Source: JAXGXJ01 sp040772905
Lineage (GTDB): Bacteria; Actinomycetota; Thermoleophilia; RBG-16-64-13
DNA length: 64,000 nt
Direction of reading: 5' to 3'
Assembly: GCA_040772905.1 (NCBI GenBank)
Contig: JAXGXJ010000010.1
Span: 1-64,000 of the forward strand
The notes beneath the pieces are model-generated. The model had not been told where the DNA came from. It searched no databases and saw only the letters and a list, made by a program, of their open reading frames with translations. A program made the position numbers and the translations under genes. Shown piece by piece: positions 35,102 through 43,944 of the stretch; position 1 is the first letter of the stretch; every line of letters starts with the position of its first letter.

Positions 35102-36703
35102 TCACGCCTCGCCATAGTAGCCACCGTAGCGCCGGTAGCGGGATTCCTCACCGGCCATGCCGGTCACAACAAGACCCAGCGGCTTCACTCCCACCCGCTC
35201 CAGACTACGGCGGGTCCTGCGGGCATCGTCCACCCGGGTCAGGCCCCACCTGGCCACCAGGAGCACGCCGTCAACCTCCTTGGAGATCTCCAACGCGTCG
35301 GAGACGAGCAAGAGGGGAGCAGCGTCGACCACGATGTAGTCGCAAATGGCTCGCAGTTCCCTCAACACCTCCCCCGTTCGAGGCATGGCCAGCAGTTCGG
35401 CCGGATTGGGCGGGATGGGACCGGCAGGGACGCACACGAGGTCTCGAGCCGCCGACATTCTGTCCCGATGGCCGTTGCCCTTCACGCCCGCGTTGCCGCC
35501 ATTGCGTTCTGGAAGAAAACGGGTGACCTCCACAATCTGCGCCACATCGTTCACCGTGCTGGTGCCCGCTAGCAGGTCAGTGAAGCCCCTGCGACCGTCG
35601 AGACCCAGGTAGAAGCTCAACACCGGTCTGCGCAGATCAGCCTCGAGCAGCACCACGCGTGCCCCCGACATGGCCAGGCTGAGGGAAAGGTTGATCGCCG
35701 TCACCGACTTGCCCTCGTTGGGTAGAGAGCTGGTGAGGAGAACGCTATTGATATTGCGACCCACTTCGAAGTACTTGAGATTGGAGCGCAGCATTCTGAA
35801 GGCTTCGAGAGTGTTGGCACTCTGCTCCTGGAAACCCACGGAGACGGGTGCCCGGCGTTTGGCCCGGCGCCATCTCCACCCCACCATGGGGATCCTGGCG
35901 ATCACGGGGGCGCCCAGCTCTCTCTCGAACCGTTCCTCGTCCTTGATCCGCCTATCGAGCAGATTGAGAAGGGAGGCCAACATGAGACCCAGAGCCAGAC
36001 CCAACACCAGCCCCACGCCGGCGTCTCGGAGGGGATGCAAGTTGAAGGGCGTAGGAGGAACCACCGCTTCCTGCACCACCTCCCAGCCCCCCGTCTGCAT
36101 CGACTCGAGCACGGTCAACTCCTCAACCTTCTGACTGAGGGTCTGTCCCCGAGTGGAGGCGAGATCTCCGGGCGTCAACGATTCCAGCTGAGCCTCCAAC
36201 TCGGCCCTCGCGTTCGCCAGAACCGCCCGATCAGCCCGCTGGCGATACAGAATGAACTGACGTGCAAACGTATTTGCCACCAAGGCGACCTCGTCCGCAT
36301 CCGAACCCTCACCACGTATCTCCACCGTATTTGCCGAAGAGTTGGGCTTGGTGGTGATCATCTGCTTCAGGGAACTCAAGGAGCGGCGACTGCCCAGCTC
36401 CTGTCTGACCTCTTGGGCCACTTGGTCGAGCTTGATCAGATTTGCCGCGGAGGTGAGCGCCCGGCTTCCATCGTTGACATCGAATACCTGAGTGCCGAAC
36501 AACGCTCGGTCTAATGAAGCGGTCTCCAGCAGGATCATCGCCGTTGCGCGGTACTGAGGGGTAGCCTGCAAGAAGTGGGCCGCGCCAGCCGCAAGACCCA
36601 CGAGCGTCAGAGCGATGATGACCCACTTCCTGTCCCTCAGGATGCGGAGCAACTGGGCGATGCTTATGGACTGTGAATCCGGTTCTTCAGGCCGCCCGGC
36701 CAT
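35102..36703 (-). CDS. Fused Wzz chain-length regulator and BY-type tyrosine kinase
   Basis: A 533-residue fusion. Wzz part: SISIAQLLRILRDRKWVIIA with a first membrane helix (about 28-48), a long periplasmic-side segment and a second helix (GVGLVLGLALGLMLASLLNL, about 228-248). Kinase part: LTSSLPNEGKSVTAINLSLS (Walker A), VVLLEADLRRP (Walker A') and YIVVDAAPLLLVSD (Walker B). The C-terminal YRRYGGYY tail is the usual autophosphorylation cluster. Such proteins control polymer length and export. It is divergent from the SLH gene at 37122, with a c-di-GMP riboswitch between. Confidence 0.88.
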   Translation of the reverse strand: MAGRPEEPDSQSISIAQLLRILRDRKWVIIALTLVGLAAGAAHFLQATPQYRATAMILLETASLDRALFGTQVFDVNDGSRALTSAANLIKLDQVAQEVRQELGSRRSLSSLKQMITTKPNSSANTVEIRGEGSDADEVALVANTFARQFILYRQRADRAVLANARAELEAQLESLTPGDLASTRGQTLSQKVEELTVLESMQTGGWEVVQEAVVPPTPFNLHPLRDAGVGLVLGLALGLMLASLLNLLDRRIKDEERFERELGAPVIARIPMVGWRWRRAKRRAPVSVGFQEQSANTLEAFRMLRSNLKYFEVGRNINSVLLTSSLPNEGKSVTAINLSLSLAMSGARVVLLEADLRRPVLSFYLGLDGRRGFTDLLAGTSTVNDVAQIVEVTRFLPERNGGNAGVKGNGHRDRMSAARDLVCVPAGPIPPNPAELLAMPRTGEVLRELRAICDYIVVDAAPLLLVSDALEISKEVDGVLLVARWGLTRVDDARRTRRSLERVGVKPLGLVVTGMAGEESRYRRYGGYYGEA

Positions 36704-36964
36704 CGTCTTCGTCTAACCTCCTACCAAGACCCTGCCTTCAAAGCATTTCATCATACATGTCTTCGTCAGTACCGCCCCAAGTCTTGAGGAAGCGATGCTC
36801 TCAATCGACTGACTCCATCCCGCTCACAAGTAGCCCTGCACCCCCGCCATCAAAGACTCTGTCCGTCTTAGACCCAGCCCCATCGAGCAAATCCAGGCTC
36901 GGGCTGACAAAGGACTAAAGCCTCTCCCGCAGTTGGTCGATATTAAATCCACTGAAAAGCAAGT

Positions 36965-37117
36965 GGTTAGCCAGACACGAAAGGGCATCCCCATCGCGAG
37001 GTGGGTGCGCAAAGCCACGGGACTTCATCAGGTCGATGAAGCCAGCCGGGTTGCCGAAGTCTCCAGAGCCAGTCCTGGAGACCCAAAGCTTTGTCGGGTC
37101 AGGCCTGGACTCTGGAG
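36965..37117 (+). promoter_or_regulatory. Cyclic di-GMP-I (GEMM-I) riboswitch with SD-sequestering platform
   Basis: The order of conserved GEMM-I elements is present: AAAGGGCA (36980-36987), a P1b hairpin CCATC-GCGA-GGTGG (36991-37004) with a GNRA tetraloop, GCGCAAAGCC (37007-37016), a second hairpin CTTCATC/GATGAAG (37023-37040), then GCCAGCCGGGTTGCCG (37041-37056), which corresponds to the tetraloop-receptor strand of the family. Downstream, CTCCAGA (37061-37067) can pair either with CTGGAG (37075-37080) or with TCTGGAG (37111-37117), which contains the Shine-Dalgarno of the SLH gene. That gives a simple translational switch. Whether c-di-GMP turns it on or off cannot be decided from sequence. 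Confidence 0.85.
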
Positions 37118-37121
37118 GCAA

Positions 37122-39461
37122 ATGATGACTCAGAACGTCCCCCTCATTCAGTCCACCACGACCCGAATACGAAGATCCCTCAGCACGCCAGCACGAGCAT
37201 CCGTCACCTTCATCCTCTCCGCTGTACTCTTGATTCTGGCCTTTCCCGCCGTCGCAGCCGGCCAAACCCTCGACGTCACCGCCTACGGCGCCAAGGCTGA
37301 CGGGGTGACCGACGATAGGGCCGCCATCCAGCGTGCTATCGACGCCTGCCCGGCAGGCGGCACCGTCACCCTGCCGGCGGGCACCTACCGCGTAGGCTCC
37401 ACGGTCAACCTGAAGAGCGGGATCACCATCCAAGGAGCCGGACCTGAGCAGAGCATCCTTGTGATGCCCAGGCAGGCGTCGGCCACCCAGATGTTCTATG
37501 GTGGGCGTCTGACCGGCACCACCATCTCTCAACTCGGCTTCCGAGGTTCCGGTGCGTTCACGGGCAATGAATACGGCCTCTTGGTCAACGGGGCCACGGG
37601 CTGCACCCTGGAGAACCTGCGTTTCTCCGACCTGAGGTTCGGCATGAAGTTGGGCGCTGGTGAGATGTCAAGCGGGTGGATGGTGAGAGATATCGTGGCA
37701 CGAAGCTGTCGGATCGCTCTCTTCCTGGCCTCCTGCAAGGACTCGTCCTTTGTCAACCTCAACCTGCACGGCGAACCGGAGCAACCCAGCAATGTGCACG
37801 ACCACACCGTCTATATCAATGAAGATGTGACGAACTGCGTCTTTAACGGCTGTTCCTTCTCCGGAGGGGCGGGCTGGGCCCTCCAGTTCTGGGCAGACCG
37901 CGGCGGCACGCGTAACCTCACCTTCACGAACACCGTCATCGACGCACGAAATGGGAACCATCCCATCGTCGTCGGTCCCAGCTTCTCTGACATCACTTTC
38001 ACCAACACCACCATCTATGCCAAGACCGGGGACTCCGCGGTCTGGTTCTACGGGGGGAGCAACTTCACCTTCGACGGGTTCGCCGTGACCGGGGCCAAGA
38101 ATCTGGTCATCGTCGATGACAACCTGCCCGTCTCCGGCATCCAGTTCAAGAACGGCACCTTCACCGGTACCACGCTTCTCTACAACAATTGGGGTGCGGG
38201 CAATGTGCTCTTCCAGAATGTGACAGCGCCACAGGCACCTACCACTACCACCCAGGAAGTCATCACTACGACTACCACGGCGCCAAGGCCGACAACGACG
38301 ACCACAACCGAGGCACCGCCCACGACCACGACCGCACCGGCCGTGAAGATCGCTCCTACAACTACCATCGCGCCCGTGACTACTACCACCAGAGCGCCTG
38401 CGACGACTGTTGCAGCGGAACCGAGACCCACGACAACCACCACCACGGTGCCGCCTACGACCACCACTACGGCAGTGACGGCTGCTCCTCCCACTGCCAA
38501 TGCGCCTACCACCACGACTAGCGCCATCACAGTGACTCTGGAGCCCGGAGACGCGACCCCGCCGCAGACGCAGGCGCCCAGTAGCGTACTGACCATGGCT
38601 AGCCCCGCGGATGGAGAGACTGTGGGTGGTCGAGTATCGGTCCGTCTCACAGTCGCGTCAGAGACGCCGGTCGCGAAGGCACACTTCCAAGTTGATGGCC
38701 GCCCTACAAGCCTCGATTACCGCGCTCCCTATGGATTCACATGGAACACTGCATGGACTGCACCCGGCAGCGCCCACACCATCACAGGCGTTGCATACGA
38801 CAAACAGGGCCGCGAGATCGGGAGAGCATCTTCCCGAGTTACCGTCGCTGCGGGAGAACAGTCGCGGCTGCCGTTCGTCTTCCCCGTTAGGGCCGCGACA
38901 ACCGACTCAACTGATCCGGCTCCCGACGCACCCTACTACGAAGCTGTGTCTGCTCTGGTGGAGTCAGGAGCCATCTCAGGGTTCGCCGACGGACAGATCG
39001 GCGCCGAGCGCCCGATCAACCGCGCCCAGTTCGCCAAGGTGGCATCCATCGTCCTCGGTATCGACGTTGAGGAGACCACTGCCACGCCCTTCCGCGATCT
39101 AGATGATCCAGACAAAGACCTATATCCACACAAGTATGTTGCCGCTCTCTATGGAATAAGCGCGATCTTCGGGACCACTCCCACAGAGTTCTCACCGTGG
39201 AACCCACTGACCAGGGCTCAATTGGTCAGCATGCTGGTAAGAGCGATTGAAACGCTTGATCCGGGTGTACTTGCAGTCAGGTCTAGCAGCTCGCTGTCCG
39301 TGCACGGCGACTTCAGCGAAGACCACGCGCGCGCGATGGCCATCGCCGAGGCCAGCGGTCTACTGGCCGGTATCGAGGGCTACGGGGAGGATTGGGATCC
39401 ATGGGCTCTGGCCACTCGGGGAGAAACGGCGCAGATCGTGCAGAACCTCATCGGCCTGTAG
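37122..39461 (+). CDS. Beta-helix / Ig-like / SLH multi-domain surface protein
   Basis: A 779-residue exported protein. Order: signal peptide (VTFILSAVLLILAFPAVAAG, about 30-48); pectate-lyase-3-type parallel beta helix (about 50-370; VTAYGAKADGVTDDRAAIQR, GITIQGAGPEQSI); Thr-rich linker (about 372-480); Ig-like domain (about 485-580; MASPADGETVGGRVSVRLTV); SLH repeats (about 600-779; GFADGQIGAERPINRAQFAK, FRDLDDPDKDLYPHKYVAAL). Such proteins bind or cleave polysaccharide while SLH repeats hold them on the wall. ATG 37122/37125 follows GGAGG; the longer open frame overlaps the riboswitch. A frameshifted copy of its beta helix lies at 7750-8797. Confidence 0.85.
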   Translation: MMTQNVPLIQSTTTRIRRSLSTPARASVTFILSAVLLILAFPAVAAGQTLDVTAYGAKADGVTDDRAAIQRAIDACPAGGTVTLPAGTYRVGSTVNLKSGITIQGAGPEQSILVMPRQASATQMFYGGRLTGTTISQLGFRGSGAFTGNEYGLLVNGATGCTLENLRFSDLRFGMKLGAGEMSSGWMVRDIVARSCRIALFLASCKDSSFVNLNLHGEPEQPSNVHDHTVYINEDVTNCVFNGCSFSGGAGWALQFWADRGGTRNLTFTNTVIDARNGNHPIVVGPSFSDITFTNTTIYAKTGDSAVWFYGGSNFTFDGFAVTGAKNLVIVDDNLPVSGIQFKNGTFTGTTLLYNNWGAGNVLFQNVTAPQAPTTTTQEVITTTTTAPRPTTTTTTEAPPTTTTAPAVKIAPTTTIAPVTTTTRAPATTVAAEPRPTTTTTTVPPTTTTTAVTAAPPTANAPTTTTSAITVTLEPGDATPPQTQAPSSVLTMASPADGETVGGRVSVRLTVASETPVAKAHFQVDGRPTSLDYRAPYGFTWNTAWTAPGSAHTITGVAYDKQGREIGRASSRVTVAAGEQSRLPFVFPVRAATTDSTDPAPDAPYYEAVSALVESGAISGFADGQIGAERPINRAQFAKVASIVLGIDVEETTATPFRDLDDPDKDLYPHKYVAALYGISAIFGTTPTEFSPWNPLTRAQLVSMLVRAIETLDPGVLAVRSSSSLSVHGDFSEDHARAMAIAEASGLLAGIEGYGEDWDPWALATRGETAQIVQNLIGL

Positions 39462-39523
39462 TCTGCATCACCCTGAACGCATGGTGAGAAGGATGTTCAT
39501 CACCTGCCGCAGCCGTACCTGAC

Positions 39524-39559
39524 CCGTGACTGGGGCTCATCATCGAGCCCTAGTCACGG
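39524..39559. terminator. Bidirectional terminator between converging genes
   Basis: CCGTGACTGGGGCTC (39524-39538) pairs with GAGCCCTAGTCACGG (39545-39559) over 15 positions with one G-T pair and a 6-base loop. It contains the stop codon of the minus-strand gene at 39550. Confidence 0.75.
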
Positions 39560-40707
39560 TAGGTCATCGCCACCGCCTCCTGTAGTTCGGCTGAGGCCTC
39601 GGTTATGCCGGGGCTGGAGTCGTAACAGGGTGGTTTCACCGCGTAATCACGATACTCGTCCGGGTCACCAGTCTCTCCCGCTTCTGCGGCTCGGATGACG
39701 TTGTACAACTCGCGCGCCGTGACGTAATGGAGCACGTACCGGGAACCGTCGTTGTAGGCCGCCTCCAGGTGCTTGAATCCTTCGTCCATGGCACGGCCGA
39801 GAACCACATCGGCATCAGTCGCTCCGTGGGTGTGTACCTTGACGATGACCCAGTCCGGTCTCCCTGCTACATGGATGGACGTACCCACCCAAGCTTCGAT
39901 GAGTCTCCCCGTGGGGGGTCTGCGGCTGTTGATGGAGTCACCGAAGGTCAGCCTGCCTTCAACCCACACAGGCCGCACCGGTCCTTGAATCATGAGCAGC
40001 CCTGACTGCGTCCTCACCCCGGCCCGCGCACGCGGCCCAGACGAATACGATTTCGGGCGATGGCGGTGGATGTCCGCGTAATACACGCGATTGATATTCC
40101 TGGGATTACTTCTCTGACACGAGGGAAAGGTGAAGTCCGCGTAGCATCCGGTCTCTTGAAGGATCGAGATCTCGCTATCCACGCCGCAGTATCTTCCCTG
40201 CGGCCCCGAATTGTTGAGAGCCCAGTCACCGTGTATGAATCCATACCGCCGTCGTCCATCCTCCGTGCCGAAGATCCCGAACTGCGCGTAATCGCGCAGA
40301 CACAGGAGAAGAGTGTGTTGCAGGTTCTCTGGCGTATCGGGAACGGTCTTCCCGTGGTGCAGGTGCAGCTCGATCTCCCCGTACCCGCGTTGGCAGAGAG
40401 AAACGAGTTTGCCAAGGCTTCCGTAGCGGTGGTAGTGCGGCGGGAAGAACCAGGTTCGCCGGGGCGGTCGTCCAGAGGCGTCCGCATGCGCGTCCACGAG
40501 CGGAGGGTACCTGTCAAGCAATGCTCCCACTCTTTCCGTTTCCACGCCGGGCTCGACTGCGCCCACCCCAGGTTCGTAGTGGTCCACCATGCAGAACAGG
40601 AGGTGGATCGGCCGTATCGGCGCGCGCAGAGACTGGGCAAGATACAAAGCAGGCCAGCGTGTCAGCGTCGAAAGAAGAAACCCCAGGCTGTCTCGAATGT
40701 CTCTCAC
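39550..40707 (-). CDS. Polysaccharide-deacetylase-like protein of glycan loci
   Basis: A 385-residue protein with HLLFCMVDHYEPGVGAVEPG near the N-terminus, RRTWFFPPHYHRYGSLGKLV, GEIELHLHHGKTVPDTPENL and ADFTFPSCQRSNPRNINRVY. The DHYEP and HLHHG segments resemble metal-binding motifs of NodB-type deacetylase barrels. No signal peptide is obvious. The family is common in exopolysaccharide clusters, but I cannot name a reaction. Its start overlaps the stop of the upstream glycosyltransferase by four bases. Confidence 0.6.
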   Translation of the reverse strand: MRDIRDSLGFLLSTLTRWPALYLAQSLRAPIRPIHLLFCMVDHYEPGVGAVEPGVETERVGALLDRYPPLVDAHADASGRPPRRTWFFPPHYHRYGSLGKLVSLCQRGYGEIELHLHHGKTVPDTPENLQHTLLLCLRDYAQFGIFGTEDGRRRYGFIHGDWALNNSGPQGRYCGVDSEISILQETGCYADFTFPSCQRSNPRNINRVYYADIHRHRPKSYSSGPRARAGVRTQSGLLMIQGPVRPVWVEGRLTFGDSINSRRPPTGRLIEAWVGTSIHVAGRPDWVIVKVHTHGATDADVVLGRAMDEGFKHLEAAYNDGSRYVLHYVTARELYNVIRAAEAGETGDPDEYRDYAVKPPCYDSSPGITEASAELQEAVAMTYRD

Positions 40708-42071
40708 TTCTGCACCGGTTCTCCCACCTTCGCTCGAGGATTCGCCATGCGCTCCTCCACGACACCCCCGGACGCTGGAAACGTATTAGGGGCAGAAGCA
40801 GCCCACATCCGCGCCAGCAGGTCCGCGGTGGTACGCTCGACGGCATAATCGCTCTCGATCCGCCGCCTCCCAGCCAGCCCGATATGCGACCGTGCGCCGG
40901 GGTGGAGGATGAGCTGCTGCAGGGCATCGGCCAAAGCCTCGGGGTCTTCTGGATCGACCATGAGGCCGCCCTCTTCCCCGATCAATTCCGGGATGCCCCC
41001 CGTTCCCGTTGAGACGACCGGGATGCCATAAGCCATGGCCTCCATCAGGGCCACGGGGATGCCCTCGTGCTCGTGTTTCCCGAGATCGACACTGGGCAGG
41101 ACAACTACATCGACTGTGCGGTTGCCGTACCACTCGAGTACACGTTCGTGAGGAACCTGGCCGCAGAAGGTGACCCTGTCCTCAAGGTCCAGCGCGGCGA
41201 CCTGGGCCTGTAGAGTCTCAAGTAGTTGTCCACGCCCGGCGACCCACAAGGAGCAAGCGAGTCCGCGGTCCTTGAGCACGCGCACGGCCTCGATCAAGTA
41301 TCGATGCCCCTTGACGGGATAGAGATGCGCAGGACAGAGGGCAAGAAACTCTGGTCCGTCGCTGCTCACGAAGGCAGGCAGATCAGGGAGATGGACACCC
41401 ATATGAATGACACACAGTCTGTCTGGGGAGCCGAAGGCTCCGACGTCGCGAGCGATGTCGAGTCCCGACCGGGAGATGAACCTGGTGAAGGATGCCTTGT
41501 GCATCTTGAGGGTCAGCAGGTTGGGTTCAGCAATATCGTTCCTGTGTAGAGTAAGGCTCCACGGAATCCCGCTCAGTTCGCCCGCAATCAGAGCCATGGT
41601 GGCCGTGGTACGGCCCCAATGCGCGTGTAGGTGGTCGGCGTGCCATCGCCTGGCTACGCGAGCCAGCCACAGTCCTTTTGCGAGCACGAGGAAGTTCCGG
41701 GCCATCACGGAAGTACTACGGCTCTTCGACAACAGCATCAAGACTCGACAGGTGGCTCTCGGATGCGCGAGACCCTCCAACACAGCCAGCAGCAGAACCG
41801 ACGGACTGAGCAGAGGTCGACGAAGGCTATGGTGCGCGAGTTCGGCTGCGTCTTGGTTGAAAACCTCGCCTCTTGGAGAGCGAGGTACGATCAGCATGTC
41901 GCAGCCCTGCCTGAGCAACTCACGGGCCTCGGCCACCAAGAACTGCTCCTCCAGCCCAAAGGGCATGGTGGTCGTGAGGTAGACTAAGCGAAGTGTCTTC
42001 TTCCCAGGCACGTGGGGCTCCCTCCAAGGATCCTTGGCCATCGGATCGTCGAGGTACTCTGTGGCGACCAT
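40704..42071 (-). CDS. Family 4 glycosyltransferase
   Basis: A 455-residue GT4 protein: LRLVYLTTTMPFGLEEQFLV at the N-terminus, ADHLHAHWGRTTATMALIAG, VIHMGVHL, LALCPAHLYPVKGHRYLIEA and the EX7E loop KHEHEGIPVALMEAMAYGIP. It resembles colanic-acid-type transferases. ATG 42071 was chosen; the frame is open to 42260 but that would overlap the divergent gene. Only 60 bases separate its start from that of the divergent GT4 gene, so the two share a promoter region. Confidence 0.85.
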   Translation of the reverse strand: MVATEYLDDPMAKDPWREPHVPGKKTLRLVYLTTTMPFGLEEQFLVAEARELLRQGCDMLIVPRSPRGEVFNQDAAELAHHSLRRPLLSPSVLLLAVLEGLAHPRATCRVLMLLSKSRSTSVMARNFLVLAKGLWLARVARRWHADHLHAHWGRTTATMALIAGELSGIPWSLTLHRNDIAEPNLLTLKMHKASFTRFISRSGLDIARDVGAFGSPDRLCVIHMGVHLPDLPAFVSSDGPEFLALCPAHLYPVKGHRYLIEAVRVLKDRGLACSLWVAGRGQLLETLQAQVAALDLEDRVTFCGQVPHERVLEWYGNRTVDVVVLPSVDLGKHEHEGIPVALMEAMAYGIPVVSTGTGGIPELIGEEGGLMVDPEDPEALADALQQLILHPGARSHIGLAGRRRIESDYAVERTTADLLARMWAASAPNTFPASGGVVEERMANPRAKVGEPVQK

Positions 42072-42131
42072 GCTTCTGTTGGCTCCACATTCTATATGTT
42101 GCGACCATGCGGCATCCAAGACGGGTTGCCA

Positions 42132-43355
42132 ATGAATGAAGCCCTCCGACACATGAGCCCGGACGCAAGGCCCGCAATCGTACACGCTGCGGATTTCGCG
42201 GCACCTTATGGAGGCAACTTCATCGCCTCTCTCCGCAGATTGGCGGCCTCCTGTGAACATCGAGGCTGGCGATTTGTGTTAGCTCTTCCGGCTTCTGCCG
42301 CAGAGCGTGAGTGGTGCGCTCGCCTGGTTGAGGACGGATACCAGCTGCGCTTTCTGGGTGACAACACCGTGGCGCCCAGAACAGCGTGCGCGCTGGCCGA
42401 AGTGATTCGGGAAAGTGGTGCTGTCCTGGTTCACACGCACTTCTCGCTCTACGATGTCCCTAGTTCGCTCGCCCGCTACATGCTCCGCCCCAGAGGCGTG
42501 CGAGTTCAAATGGTATGGCACTACCATTCGGATTTTCCCGCTACGCTGACCACCGTTCGCCGGCTGAAGGATCTGGCGAAATACCGGATGCTGGGCCGAA
42601 CGGCTCATATCATTGCGGTTTCCGAACACCTTCGGACAAGCGTGGTGAGTGCCGGGTTCTCATCCGCGCGCGCACACACGGTCCACAATGGGATTGACCT
42701 TGCTCGGGCTACACAGGCAAGACGTCCACCCGAAGAGATACGAGCTCAGCTTGGCATACCTGCCCAAACACCGTTGCTCCTGCTCTTCGGATGGGAGCCA
42801 ACGGTCAAAGGCGTGGATGTTGCCATGGATGCGGTTGAGTACCTCGTCACGTCCGGGCGACAAGTCGTCCTGGGCATCGTGGGAACGGAGGCACTGCGCG
42901 AATTCGTGGTGCGCCGGAACGGCAACGAACCCGTTCCATGGCTTCGCGTCCTTGATCCCACCGACGATGTGGCCGCCCTGTATCAAGCCGCATCGGTCTT
43001 TCTCTCTGCGAGCCGCAGTGAAGGATTCCCGTACTCCGTGTGCGAGGCGATGGCGAACAATCTGCCGACGGTTGTAAGCGACCTGCCCGGGGTTGCATGG
43101 GCGCGAAACACTCCCGGCGCCGCCTTCTTTCCTGTGGGGAACAGTCGTGCCTTGGCAGCCGCCATCTGTGACGTGCTCGCCTGGACCGATGAAGACCGCT
43201 CCAGGCGTGTGCGCGCTGACTCTCGCTATGTCAGCGACAACCACAGCGTAGAATCCTGGGCTGATAACATCTGCGACCTGTACGAGGAGATGCTCTACTC
43301 CCTTGACCCGACCGACTGCAAGAGAACTGCCCCAGATGACAAAGAGAGTACTTGA
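42132..43355 (+). CDS. Family 4 glycosyltransferase
   Basis: A 407-residue GT4 protein: VHAADFAAPYGGNFIASLRR, VHTHFSLYDVPSSLARYMLR, VHNGIDLARA, LLLLFGWEPTVKGVDVAMDA and SRSEGFPYSVCEAMANNLPT (EX7E). It should act in the cytoplasm on a lipid-linked acceptor. ATG 42132 or 42153 are both possible. Its end overlaps the start of the sugar-phosphate transferase gene by 20 bases, so the two are coupled. Confidence 0.85.
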   Translation: MNEALRHMSPDARPAIVHAADFAAPYGGNFIASLRRLAASCEHRGWRFVLALPASAAEREWCARLVEDGYQLRFLGDNTVAPRTACALAEVIRESGAVLVHTHFSLYDVPSSLARYMLRPRGVRVQMVWHYHSDFPATLTTVRRLKDLAKYRMLGRTAHIIAVSEHLRTSVVSAGFSSARAHTVHNGIDLARATQARRPPEEIRAQLGIPAQTPLLLLFGWEPTVKGVDVAMDAVEYLVTSGRQVVLGIVGTEALREFVVRRNGNEPVPWLRVLDPTDDVAALYQAASVFLSASRSEGFPYSVCEAMANNLPTVVSDLPGVAWARNTPGAAFFPVGNSRALAAAICDVLAWTDEDRSRRVRADSRYVSDNHSVESWADNICDLYEEMLYSLDPTDCKRTAPDDKEST

Positions 43356-43944
43356 CATTCTTCTGGCCGCCTTCGGCCTCGTGCTGTTGGCTCCGCCTCT
43401 GGCCATCATCGCGGTCCTGGTGCGTATCCGAGACGGGTCGCCCGTCCTCTACAAGGCGACCCGCGTTGGCCTGCATGGCCGCCTGTTCCAGTTGCTCAAG
43501 TTCCGCACCATGGTCCCCTCAGAGCGCCCCCCGATGGGCTCCTCTGTCACCGTATGGGCCGATCCTCGGGTGACCCCCCTCGGACGGACCCTGCGCAAAC
43601 ACAAACTCGATGAACTGCCTCAACTGCTGAACGTGCTGCGAGGAGACATAAGCTTCGTGGGGCCACGCCCGGAGGACCCCGAGTATGTGGCCCTCTACAC
43701 AGCCGAGCAGCGCCGGGTACTCTCTGTCCGACCCGGCATCACCGGTGCCGCTGCCCTCCAGTACACGGATGAGGAGGAACTACTCAAGGGTGACGACTGG
43801 GAAGAGACCTATAGGGAGAAGATCATGCCCGCCAAACTTGCGCTCGAACTGGACTACTTGACCCGGCGCTCGCTTGTTACCGACTTAGGTATGATCATGA
43901 TGACAGTACTCAAGTTGGTGGATCGCGCACGGAGCAGGAGGTGA
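43336..43944 (+). CDS. Initiating sugar-phosphate transferase (PglC/WcaJ type)
   Basis: A 202-residue bacterial sugar transferase: an N-terminal re-entrant helix (RVLDILLAAFGLVLLAPPLA), YKATRVGLHGRLFQLLKFRT, LGRTLRKHKLDELPQLLNVL and DISFVGPRPEDPEYVALYT, which carry the catalytic Asp-Glu pair (DELPQ) and the PRP motif. It transfers a sugar 1-phosphate to undecaprenyl phosphate and so starts glycan synthesis. The short, single-domain form matches PglC. The aminotransferase at 43941 overlaps its stop, a pairing seen with PglC/PglE for bacillosamine-like sugars. Confidence 0.9.
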   Translation: MTKRVLDILLAAFGLVLLAPPLAIIAVLVRIRDGSPVLYKATRVGLHGRLFQLLKFRTMVPSERPPMGSSVTVWADPRVTPLGRTLRKHKLDELPQLLNVLRGDISFVGPRPEDPEYVALYTAEQRRVLSVRPGITGAAALQYTDEEELLKGDDWEETYREKIMPAKLALELDYLTRRSLVTDLGMIMMTVLKLVDRARSRR

